Assembly (NCBI GenBank): GCA_946406115.1
Contig: OX291545.1
Coordinates: 26,965,153-27,029,152 of the forward strand
Reading direction: 5' to 3'
Origin: Apoda limacodes
Lineage: Eukaryota; Arthropoda; Insecta; Lepidoptera; Limacodidae
DNA length: 64,000 nt
Part shown: in pieces, positions 24,189-34,450 of the stretch
Layout of the letters: every line of letters begins with the position of its first letter
Numbering within the stretch: position 1 is the first letter of the stretch
Position numbers and translations under genes: made by a program
Notes under the pieces: generated by a model
What the model was told of the DNA's origin: nothing
Seen by the model: the letters and a program-made list of their open reading frames with translations, nothing else
Databases searched by the model: none

Positions 24189-24413
24189 CATTACACAGTG
24201 CCGTCTGGTCCCAAACTAAGCAAAGCTTGTGCTATGGATACTAGACAACGGATACAAATACATACTTTTTTTTTGTAAATACAAACATTTTATACATATA
24301 AAACACACAGTCTCAAGACAAACACAAATAATAAATGTTTGTCTTGTGCGGGAATCGAACCGACGCCCCTCGATTCAGCATTCGGGTCATTACGCACTGA
24401 GCCACGGAGCCAA
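24189..24413 (-). mobile_element. tRNA-derived SINE, family 1, copy 2 (best preserved)
   Basis: The minus strand starts with a tRNA-like head: GGCTCCGTGGCTCAGTGCG (box A-like), then GGTTCGATTCCCGC (box B), followed by ACAAGACAAAC. The body ends near CCGTCTGGTCCCAAACT (plus-strand orientation) and CATTACACAG. It inserted in the intron of the MADF-BESS gene in the same orientation as that gene. An open frame across it (24229-24468) is incidental. Confidence 0.85.
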
Positions 24414-24440
24414 CAATCAGAATAAAGTTAAATCTTTTTT

Positions 24441-24845
24441 AAGGGTTCCGTACCCGAAGGGTACTTAGCGGAACTATAACTAAGTCTCCGCTGTCCGTCC
24501 GTCCGTCCGTCTGTCACCAGGCTGTATCTCATAAACCGTGATAGTTAGACAGTTGAAATTTTCACAGAAGATGTATTTCTGTTGCCGTTATAACAACAAA
24601 TAATAAAAAACAGAATAAAATAAATGTTTAAGGTTTTTTTTTGCTCGATTTTGCTTGATATTGATAACGGCAACAGGTAGGCGCTTAAAATATGCACATA
24701 ATATTTAGTTATATAGCCACTTTAGAAATAAATAATTAAAAAATTTCAGGGGGGCTCCCATAAAACAAACGTGATTTTTTGCCATTTTTATAGATAATGG
24801 TACGGAACCCTTCGTGCGCGAGTCCGACTCGCACTTGGCCGATTT
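24441..24845 (+). repeat. 'GGGTTCCGTACC' repeat, copy 2
   Basis: It starts AAGGGTTCCGTACCCGAAGG and contains a (GTCC)n run at 24490-24510 and the two 'aacgtgattt' blocks. It ends with a GTGCGCGAGTCCGACTCGCA / CTTGGCC terminus followed by a T-run. It is the most complete copy of this family here. Confidence 0.75.
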
Positions 24846-25638
24846 TTTTTTATGTATTGTGCATTTTGCCTTTTTTCTATTTTGAGTCTAAATCATAGTT
24901 TTCCTAATTCTAAGTTTACGGAAAAAGACAAGTTAGGAAAACCAGCTAAGCGCGTGTCGTAGGGTTAGGGTTAATTATTGCGGATATCTAAATAACTTAT
25001 TAGCTACCCAGACGGTGGAATGATAAGGCATACGGACGGACAGACAGACGGACATGACGAATTTATAAGAGGGCGTTAATGCAAAAATCTGTTTTTACCA
25101 GGGATTTTCTATAACTTATTAACGTATTATTCATAAAAAAAAGTACAATAAAATAAAGTATATACTGAAGGCTCTGACGAAGCCCAAAACATGATAACAT
25201 ATACTTTACACGATAGATTTGTCTTTATGAAAAGTGCTCTACAAAGTTATTTTAGTAGATTGTACTCAAAACCTGTTAAAATGAATAAGCATCAAATTAT
25301 TCAAAAGCGTCAATAATTTAACCTCGAATGACGTACTGACTACTCGTCAGTTGAGGTTTTTGAAAACTTTATTTAATTTTTAAACAATTAGGTACTTAGC
25401 GATATTTTTGCATTCTCTTGAAAATAGAAACCATACTTGTCCCTTTCTCGTGCACTTGCTTCTGTATTTATTTATCTCGCTTCCTCAGTATTGTATTAGC
25501 ACGCTTATAAAGGTTTTGATTTTTGCCAATTTGCTACTTACGAAATCCTAAAAATCAGTTTACTTAAGTGATTGTAAGAAATAAACTTTAATTCCAGGTT
25601 TGATAAATAAAAAAAAATGTTAAAAAGAATGACTTTAC

Positions 25639-25852
25639 CAAGTTCTCTCATCTCGCTCTTGGTCACTTTAACGCCAGGTCCCATAAGTTCGTTCACCACT
25701 TCGGTCCATAGTTGGTGCCTCACGTTTCTGGCCTTGTAGTCTACATTTTCGAAGTCCCAGATGCCAGGGCGTTTCTTTACTTCCTCTATTAATCTATCTG
25801 GATCATATTCGAACTGCATTTTTGTAAAAAATATTGTGGCGTTTAAACGCAT
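25639..25852 (-). CDS. MADF-BESS protein, coding exon 1 (start, most of MADF)
   Basis: The frame opens with ATG at 25852. A second in-frame ATG at 25819 (residue 12) gives MQFEYDPDRLIEEV, and the first 11 residues look unlike the domain, so the second ATG may be the real start. MADF landmarks are LIEEVKKRPGIWDF, YKARNVRHQLWTEV and VTKSEMREL. The exon ends in G before GTAAAGTC and joins 23466 in frame. The total length is 255 residues from the first ATG or 244 from the second. The gene lies wholly inside an Lrch intron on the opposite strand, with a CpG-rich block directly upstream. Confidence 0.93.
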
Positions 25853-25855
25853 GCA

Positions 25856-25980
25856 CGTGTGTGTGCACTAGCGTGCGGACGCCGGGCGGGTGGCGGGCGA
25901 CTGACGCGCGGCGGGGAGAACGCGCGGTTGCGCTGCAAAATGGCGATAGGCTGATTGCGGTCGCCAACCGCGCTGACTAG
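25856..25980 (-). promoter_or_regulatory. GC/CpG-rich promoter region of the MADF-BESS gene
   Basis: This is the only strongly GC-rich block in an otherwise AT-rich window, with many CG dinucleotides (runs such as gacgccgggcgggtggcggg and gacgcgcggcggggag). It lies directly upstream of the first coding exon on the minus strand. An AAAATGGCG motif (YY1/pleiohomeotic-like) sits at about 25937. No TATA box is evident. Position and composition suggest a CpG-type promoter and 5' UTR. Confidence 0.6.
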
Positions 25981-26534
25981 ATTAGGACACTTTTCAATGT
26001 CTCTTGGTTGACAAAGACTCAATAGAAATTCAATTTTTATTGTTTTGTTCTATTAATTAAACTTAATTGCAATTTGTAAAGAACACTTGTGATTATGACA
26101 TAACTCAGATTTCAAACGTTTGACGTTTGTTTAAGTAAAATTCAGGATCAGAAAAATGTTTTTCTCTAAGCAAATGGCCATACGAAACTTCCACTCAATA
26201 TGACAATGTTTTTGAATCAATACTACTATTTGGCATTTATTTTTAAATTCTTTGAATAAAATACATAAGGGTGTCTGTGCACTATTTTGGTTTCTTAACG
26301 TACTTATATTTCAAATAAAAGAGGATACGTCTTAGTTACGTCCATTAAAGAAAAACAGACGACAAAATCAGGAATAAGAATCGATTATTAGTTACAAATG
26401 TCTTATAAGCAAAAACCGCGTTTTTAATAAAATAACTTTTTGCATCTTGCATTTAATAATTATTAACTTTAACGATATAAGTTTAACCACAATGTCAATA
26501 ATACTTATAATCTTACTTATAATATTTATGATGG

Positions 26535-26712
26535 TTCTATGGCTAATTGGGTATTCAATATTCATCTGCCTCCAGGGGCGTGGGTTCAATTTGACGAATA
26601 TTTGTGTTTATCTTGAGTACTTGTTGAGTGTTTTCTATCTAGGTATAATACGTATGTATTTACAAGAAGGTCATACATGTATTTATTGTCTAGTGTGCAT
26701 AGTACCAGCACC
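26535..26712 (+). mobile_element. tRNA-derived SINE, family 2
   Basis: It has a tRNA-like head with degenerate box A TGGCTAATTGGGTATTC and box B-like GTGGGTTCAATTT. The body contains 'GACGAATATTTGTGTTTATC', 'GTGTTTTCTATCTAGGTAT' and a GTATGTATTTAC segment, then tagtaccagc. The order matches Bm1-like lepidopteran SINEs. A 123-codon open frame (26447-26818) crosses it by chance. Confidence 0.7.
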
Positions 26713-27057
26713 ATTAATTCTATTCATACAGTCAGTCATCGCCTTTATAAATTCGACAACTTCGAGACAGTTAAGGGGCCACGACAAAATGATCATTTTC
26801 ACAGGCTATTTTATTTAATCACATAATTGTGTACTGTCTAATACGATCGCATGGTTATCCTAACAACTGTGGCACGGCGGCGTTCAATTGTAAGAAGTAT
26901 TGTATCGAGCGAACGGTCCCCACCCGCTGTTCGTCTGCTGCACGCCGATGGCGGGTGAACGGGCGTTTTATAGCAGATGGCAAAGTAGCCCTGTGAAAAT
27001 TTATTGTTTTATGTTTATCACCTATAATAATTTGTATAATGTTTTTGATACCAGTAA

Positions 27058-27121
27058 GGTGGCAAATAAGCCTAGGCCTGCGGGATTTTAAGCGCTCACA
27101 GTAGCCTTTGGACGTTTGCTA
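27058..27121 (+). repeat. 'GGTGGCAAA-AAGC' repeat, fragment 1
   Basis: It has the order AAGGTGGCAAATAAGCC, gcctgcgggattttaagcg, then CACAGTAGCC..TGGACGTTTGC. The same order appears at 40231-40345 and 41613-41722. It is a common lepidopteran interspersed repeat and is non-coding. Confidence 0.6.
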
Positions 27122-27150
27122 AATGCAAAAACATATATTACACTATTGAT

Positions 27151-27432
27151 GTATATGTCACCGTAAAATTGTAAATAACGTTAGGTTATAATCTATCTAG
27201 TGAGATTGTATACTATAAAACAAAATGAGGCAGAAATCGCACTGTATAAATCTTTAAGGGGGGGTAGGTTCAGTTTCTCTTGTGATCACGTAGATGCGGA
27301 GCGAGCGAAGCGATCGAATGAAGTTTCATATAATCGAAAACATACATTATATACATTTTTTTGTTCCATAGTATACAATCTTACTAGATAGATTATAACC
27401 TTACGGTATTTAAAATTTTACGGTGTCATATA
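27151..27432. mobile_element. Foldback MITE of about 282 bp
   Basis: Left arm 27151-27228 and right arm 27361-27431 are near-perfect inverted copies, with outer TATATGTCACCGTAAAATT and inner TTATAATCTATCTAGTAAGA motifs. The 130-bp centre contains 'GAGCGAGCGAAGCGATCGAA'. It has no coding capacity and the superfamily is unassigned. Confidence 0.8.
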
Positions 27433-27715
27433 CCTACAAAGAGACAGTTACACGTTCGATAGGCGCTACATAGAAATCTCGATTTTCTCGGTTTTTAGTC
27501 TGTATAAAATTCCCATATTTATTTAGGTATAACTATTAAATTAGCAAATTTTATTGGTCAGGTATTAAATTAATATATATTTCGTGAAATAAAAGTCAAT
27601 AGAATATAACTCTATGTTTTCCAATCAATTTGAATTAAAGCCCAAAAAATAGTGTCAGAATTATAATTTTTTCTTAATGTTTTAATAGCCAACTAGTATT
27701 AGTAAGGGTTCCTTT
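27433..27715 (+). repeat. Three-copy dispersed repeat, copy 2 (shortened)
   Basis: It shares the order acaaagagaca, acgttcgataggcgct, ttaaattaatatatat, gaatataactct, aattaaagcccaaaaaat with 54070-54480. It stops before the 'cacgtcaaaaa' block seen in the other two copies. It directly abuts the MITE on its left. Confidence 0.65.
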
Positions 27716-27731
27716 AAACGAGCAATTCTTG

Positions 27732-27760
27732 TATATATGTATATATATATATATATATAG
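27732..27760. repeat. (TA)n microsatellite
   Basis: An alternating TA run of about 20 bases, next to a LINE-like repeat whose tail it may be. Confidence 0.85.
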
Positions 27761-27761
27761 A

Positions 27762-27962
27762 TAAATAATCTGAATCTCGGAAACTGCTTTAACGATTTTC
27801 ATGATATTTAGTACGCAGGCGGTTTCAGGGGCGACAAATCGATCTAGATTTTCAAAAAACGTCGTTTTATCCGTGTTTTCAGGCAATAAACCGAAAAGTA
27901 TGACTCATCATCTACATCTATTGGCGAGTAGTAATACTATATATAAGTGACTATTGTCACTT
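27762..27962 (-). repeat. Dispersed repeat, LINE 3'-UTR-like, inverted copy
   Basis: The reverse complement matches 4186-4415, including ACGATTTTCATGATATTTAG, the 'aaacgtcgttttatccgtgt' block and CATCTATTGGCGAGTAGTA. The orientation is opposite to that copy. Confidence 0.6.
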
Positions 27963-30721
27963 CCATGTATTTTTTTAAGCAATAAATACAATCAGTAGAA
28001 AACACCCAGGAAGGTTATGCACTATCGAGACAAAAGTGAATTTTATAATATATATTTTCTCCAGATGCTACGGGATGTAGCTATATTGAAAACAGCATTT
28101 ATTCCTGTGCTGTAATAAGTTTTTATTTAAGAAACTGTACTTGAAAATATCACATCACCAGAGCAGCAAATAAGAAAAGTATTTCTTTCTATACTTTAGC
28201 TAAAAACAAAAATAAACTTGTCGAGGAATTTTGTAGATGACTCTAAATAGCCTGGTCAAAAATAAACCCATATTCATTTTGTTGCCAGTGAAATGTTAGA
28301 GAGAGATGCTCTTTTATGATTATGGCACCCTGGTACTTTATGTAGAGAGCTTTTGTTCATTTCAGCGCAGCTTTCTCGCTTTGAACTCTAATTTAAGATT
28401 GAGAATTAGCAGGAGTACATGAATGGTATATTTCAATGTGCCCTAATGGATTTAGGTCGAATATTGTTTTTAGATTACGTTAGCAAACTGGTAAATACTA
28501 AACTTTTATAGGATACTGATTGGCCAAGTTTTTCTGTCTAACAGAGAAAATCAAATACGTAGGTGAAAGGTTTTCAACAGGTAAAAATTTTGACTATGAC
28601 CAATTAATGCCAGAAAAATATACCAGCTGATTATATAGCCTATATCTTTATTAGCCATTACTTGGACAATGGCCCGATCTCAGGCAAGGAACATTTTTAT
28701 GATGCAAGACTTGCCCCGATCTAGGTCGTTTCTAGCTTTACTGCTGGCACGCGCGCGGTCGCCCAATATTCCTTATTCTGTGATCATCACACCTCTTTGA
28801 CTGTGCTTATGGCTACGTACTCACACTGGATTCTCTGCAGCTACAGACTGTCATACTCTGTGTCCAGCAGTTCGTCTAAATTAGTGTAGTATTCCAAACA
28901 TTTAATTGTATTGATTAAAAGTTTATTAAGTAACAAAACAATATGGAACTAATCTTTCACTTTGACTAAGAATGTTATCTCACGTGTGCATAAAAGCGTT
29001 ACCAAACTGAAACTGTGGCATTGCGATTGGTACCTTATATGTATCAAGTTCATTCGGAATTAGTCTCTAATGTGTTGTGATAAGAGTAAAGTATTTTTAG
29101 GGCGCTAACAGACACAATGTAAAGATCAGTGGGCGAGTTGAACGACCTAAAGATGTCACGGCCGGACAGACAGACGGTGGTACGTATAATAGACGTAGAT
29201 ATAACGCGGGCTAGGTGCTAGGTGACGGCCGGTGACATGGTGACAGTTAGGACTTGTTATTTGCTTAGGGTTCCGTAGCTTAAGGCTAAAATCTAAACAC
29301 TTATAGATAGCTTATAATTTCTACGAGAGACATTGACCATGATTGCGGGACTACTGGCGTACTTGACAGTTTAAAGTTTGAACGGTGACTTTGGCCAAAT
29401 ACCTATATATCTGTCTGCTTATATTGTCTTTTATTATAGTGTTTCAATTTAACCTTATTATCTCTCTATTAGAATATGACAACAGCCAGGATCGACGGTT
29501 TAAGCCTTAAGCTAAAAAAAAATAAAAAAAGCGCTAGGCAAAGCACCCATCAATGTACTGATGTTGCTTTACTACGCTCATCGTTTTTGAACGCAACTGG
29601 GCCACGAGCCACTTTTTTCATATTATGAACGGGCGGCTTGAAAACTCTATTTCTCCGCCAATTCTCACTCTCCATTTCTACCATCATGGGAATGTCCTTT
29701 TACCCGTTGCGATAGAACCCTGTACTCTACAAGGGCTACGAAGGCATCTTGTACTTCTGCTATCTGGGAACAATATTTTTTACCTTGCAAATGGAAGTCG
29801 GTCAGGTCCGGGAAATAGACAGAGGATGACTGATGATTTCTAAGTGCAGTTCTTGTAGTGTTTTTATGGTTAGTGGCGCAGTGTGGTAATTATCATATTC
29901 TATCCAATCCAATTTGATAATAATGGTTAAGATCGATTGACGAGCCAGGGCTGTTACCCTGAGAGTTTCGATGTAATTGTTATGTTCTTTATAGAATGAA
30001 TCTGCTGTCACTGATACACCAGGTATAGGGAACAAATTAAAACATTAAAAACTACCCATTGCATCATTCGCTTGCGATTATTGTAAAATACACGTAATAA
30101 TGATAGAATTTCGTTTCATTTTGCTACCGGTTAAGTCAAGGCAAGCATCAAAGCGGCTTCTTACTGATCGTGCGAATTGGTAAAGCATCCAATTTTTAAG
30201 TTTATTATTTACTGATTTGGCGCAAATGGGTCATTTTGTCAGTAAGCTAACGTGAAACCATGTCGCTAATTTGTTGGTGGTTTGATGGGGATTCGCTTTT
30301 ACCATCACTTTACGAGGAAGTTGTCTCACTTCTTTGCTAAACGATCTTCTATAGTGTCTATGTTCTGTATCGTTTAGACTAGATCTAGCTAAGAGTAGGT
30401 AGCTAAAGCTAATCTTACTAAGTTTATTGTACGAGTATGTTATTAAAAGATAACTTGTACGCACGTACGGATTATTATGTCGCCATGACGCCATGCGCTA
30501 TCGCTCTTTGTGGTTTCAGATGGGCGCGCACGCATTCGCCATGTCGCCCATGGGCTGCGTGCGCTTGTGCATGGAACACAATCGGCTTTCGTAAATGGAA
30601 CACGCCCATTATAATGCACAACAGCACAATGTGGCTCTTACGTTGTTGGATAGATGTTAAATATCTTTTATTATAACTATATCAATGTAGCTTTTGTTCA
30701 ATTTCGACACATATATATGAT

Positions 30722-31200
30722 ACTAGCTTTTACCAGCGGCTCCGCCCACCCTAAATTTGGTTATCGGCGTGGGATTCTTACGACAACTCCTAGATTATAC
30801 CAAAGAAGTTTACTATAGCAAGCTATAGCTGCAGCTATAGTTCGTTCAAGGGGAATTCGATTATAGTTAGATCCGGAATAAAAAAAATCACAACTCAATT
30901 GGATGCTTCATTATATCATTGCGGCGGGATAAAGTAACAAACTTTATAGTTATTCCTGCGAAAAGTTTTGCATTTTCCGGGATAAAAATAGCATATCCCA
31001 GAAGTAAGCTAGGCGAAACTGTTAACCAGAAATCACACCTAGCATTCATTAAGTTAGCAAGTTAACAAAAGTAGCCTATGTGCTATTCCAGACATTGGCT
31101 CTCTATGCAAAATTTTATTTAGATCCGTTCAGCAGTTCTGACGTCATTGAGTAACAAACATCAATCCAACCAAACTTTCGCATTTATAATATTATTATAT
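30722..31200 (+). repeat. LINE tail-type repeat, long copy
   Basis: It runs from CTTTTACCAGCGGCTCCGCC through GGTTATCGGCGTGGGATT, ATTTTCCGGGATAAAAATAG, a GTGCTATTCCAGAC block and TAGATCCGTTCAGCAGTT. It ends in GAGTAACAAACATCAATCC and an ATT/AAT tail. This is the typical order of a lepidopteran RTE/CR1-like LINE 3' end. No reverse transcriptase is retained. Confidence 0.65.
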
Positions 31201-32724
31201 TATGATGAGTGTATTCTGAGCGTCTTAATAACCAAACGTTTTTTTTAAGAATTAGCGTATACACATTGTTAGCTTTTCTCACTAACGAGTTGATACCTTT
31301 GCCCTCCCCTAATCCAAAAGCTAGTAACGATCTGCCTAGGTGTTCAATTAACTGGCTAATTTAACCAGATAGCTGCGACAATTGCACCGTTGTGATGTTT
31401 GCAAAATCGGGTATCGCGGTGGAATTCCTACACTTACTCTCGATCGGGACAAAATATCTCTTATGTCCTTCTCCGCTCCGTTCTACCTCAAGCCAAAACT
31501 TAGGTCACTCAGTTGCATAGAACAGTGTCGGACGAAAATTATCCTATGTTCCATACATAATATATCCTATAGCCTATCCAACTGGAATAATGTACCTTTC
31601 AAATAGAAAATAATTTTTCATATAGGTGGTTCCGGATATTAGGCTCCACATATTAACAAACTTACAAAATCCGCTTTCTCTCTTTTTACATAAGAACAAC
31701 AGGTGATAATTTGGCATGGAAATAAGTCGAAATGCACTCAAAATTGCACCGCTAACACAGCCAGCTGCTAATGTATACGACCTGACTGTTTCATCATAAT
31801 TGGTACCTTCGAATCCAAGTGAAAGTAAGCTTCGCTGTAATGTGGTTCTAATGGTTGAATTCATATAAAGGCTTCTGTATTTATCAAGTCGCTGAAATCT
31901 TAGTATTTTTTTATCTAAGTATGTTATTGTTACGAGATAATTTCGCTAATGGTCAAGTTATTTTTTTTATTTAATAGGGTTTAAATCAGGTTTGTACTGC
32001 ACGGTTCGTTGAGCGCACCACTAAACCTGTGTGTTGACTCAAGTGAACCGTACTGCAAGTCGGTTACCCGTTCAAAAACTTTAGGGTAGAGTTAGGAACC
32101 CGATGACGTCATTTTTGACCCTAGTTACTTGCTGAGGTACATGCCTTTTCTTAGAGAAATTAAGTTTAGGCGGTAGTCCACTCCGCTGGCTGCGTGCCAA
32201 ACGTTGGAAAACTACTGGCCACTTGATTGTTCCAAGCCGCTCATACACAGATTTAGCTAAACTGTCAACGTCAAAAAATTTCAAAGTCAAAAAATTATTG
32301 AATACTATTTTTTAATAACTTTAACTAATTTGTTTATAAACAAGCATTAAAAATTGTGTTTCACGTAACATTTAAACATCCAATAGTAAAAAAACATATT
32401 ATACTCAAAAAAAATCTAGAAAATTATCCTTAAGGTTTTAAATTCAACGAATATTATCACTAGTGTATTTCTGAACATGAATATTTCGAAACAAAATTAC
32501 AAAATAAATGTATTTTGTGGTAAACACAGTGAAATTGCAAGGTGTATAGGGAACGCTCGACAGACATGACTTGACCTGGTTTTACTACCTTTCCAATAAG
32601 TCTTGTATAAGTTTGTTATGATGATTCAGTCCAATTATAATTTATTTGGCTGTAGAATAGCTTACGACCCCATACATTACATAATGTGTGTGAAGTTAGC
32701 AGATCAAATCCTAGCAGATCAAAA

Positions 32725-34450
32725 ATAGTTCTCGTTCTTTAATGCAAAAAAACGGAAATTGAAAAAATGATCAGCTAACTTCACGCAGCAGATCATTCTT
32801 ATTATTTTGAAAATTGTGTATTGCGGTGAGTTCTACTGATCTAAGAATAGTTCTTCTGACCGATAAATAATTTGCAAATAAATAAAATTTGCATTCTCAA
32901 AACTTTCAAATTTTTAGGTAACACTTTCGATCCCTTAAAATCTCTATGAAGAGTTCTAATTTTTATCTGTTGTCTGTATGTAAATAATTTATAAAAATTA
33001 TAAACATACATTTTGCTAACGATTCTAGCCTCTACTAATTTTGAAGTAAAATAAAAATAATATTACTTCTCTATTTCTGAAATATTGTTAACAATTTTTT
33101 CCATTCGTTTATTGCTAATCTACGATTAGAATTCTTCGCCCAAAGTTCGGGAATGCAAATTTCATTTCGGGAAAATTTGACGATGTTTGAACTCTTTTTT
33201 AAGCAATATTCTCATCGGGTATGAAAAATAGCAAAAAACATTTTTCGCTAAATTATTTATCAAATTCAAATTCAATATAATTTATTCAGTTTAGGCTACA
33301 ATAATTGAGCACTTATGAATGTCACTACGCCATCGGTTCGTTAGTCTATAGGGCGGGAGACCTTGTACTGAGAAGAACCGGCAAGGGCATTTCTTTTCTC
33401 CCTTTCTCTTACAGCGTCCAATTAAAATAAATACCCTCACTATAATAAAAGGACACTTTCCATTACAAACATAAAAAACATGAAATATAAAGCACAAGCA
33501 CAACATAAAAAAGTATCTAATATAAAAAAAAGACAGTATATGTATTCATCACTAAGAAATAATCAATGTCTTACAGTATTAATAAACAAAACAAAAAAGT
33601 AAGACTAAATAATAAGAATACAAAGAAGTTTGCAAGAGCAGACCAGCCTCCACAGGCGGCACCCGTTTACGAGTATGACACATGAATCAGCCATCGCTTC
33701 GCTCAACCATGTTTTAGGGAACGTAACCCAACACACACGCCACCACCGCAGAGACACTTTGAGAGAGCATGACACACTCAAGCAACTCCAATAAAACTTC
33801 GATTGTACTAATTACAATGTGTGTGGTAAAGGAACAAAATATAAGAGGAGAAGATTGGAAGGTTCGTAATGCTTTACTACCGAGAAGAACCGGCAATAAA
33901 CTCAGCAGTTAATCTTTTATACATCATATAAAAATAAAATATAGCCTTAAACTAGGTAATAACATAATATACAATGTTTTAATTTTAAAAAATATTTCAA
34001 ATGCCCCAATACAAATCAATTAAGTTCTAATTTTTCCAAGCATAAATGATAAAACATTTATGTATTCATCAACTTTGTAATAGCTTTTTTACATTAAACT
34101 ATCTTTGACATATATTTGAAATTTATTTGAGGGTAAATTAACCACATGTTCTCGAATTTTATTGTAGAAAAATATACTTTGTATTGCGAAAGAGCTATGA
34201 TACCTTCTGAAGACGACATTTTGCAATTACCAATTTATCCTTAATCCTTGTATTAACACTGTGGAGGTCACTATTTTTAGCAAATAAGTGACAATTTTTG
34301 CGTACATACATTATACAAGATATCTATATCGGTCAGAACTATTCATAGAACTGTAGAACTCACCGCAATACACAATTTTAAAAGAAAAAAAAAGAATGAT
34401 AAAATGACAATGATGATTTATTTGCATTAAATAACGAGAACTATTTTTTT
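32725..34450. mobile_element. Inverted-repeat element split by a LINE fragment
   Basis: About 130 bp at 32725-32862 is repeated in reverse complement at 34329-34450. Shared blocks are AATAGTTCTCGTT.TTTAATG, TTGTGTATTGCGGTGAGTTC and the end block AATAGTTCT..TGACC. A LINE 3' fragment lies between the arms. Either the arms are TIRs of one element or two copies inserted head to head. Confidence 0.55.
33261..33965 (-). mobile_element. LINE 3'-end fragment
   Basis: On the minus strand this ends in TTGAATTTGAATTTG, the characteristic short tandem tail of a lepidopteran CR1/L2-like LINE. Upstream it carries two GCCGGTTCTTCTC blocks, and the block near 33840-33900 contains the CTGAGTTTATTGCCGGTTCT version. 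No intact open reading frame remains. Confidence 0.65.

Larger units (their letters stand above)
23467..25638 (-). other. Intron of the MADF-BESS gene
   Basis: On the minus strand it runs from GTAAAGTC to CTTGTTTCAG. It is about 2.2 kb and contains a SINE (24189-24413) and a GGGTTCCGTACC repeat (24441-24845). The remainder is AT-rich with no coding signal. Confidence 0.88.

Noticed and set aside
24340..24413. Possible tRNA gene on the minus strand
   Set aside because: A and B boxes are present, but the sequence continues into a SINE body shared by other copies and has no complete cloverleaf.
26447..26818. 123-codon plus-strand open frame rich in hydrophobic residues
   Set aside because: It spans a tRNA-derived SINE (26535-26712) and AT-rich flank; the hydrophobic look comes from T-rich codons. 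No start context, splice sites or similarity.
31574..31864. 96-codon minus-strand open frame
   Set aside because: No recognisable domain, no splice signals in phase with neighbours, AT-rich codon use like the surrounding non-coding DNA.
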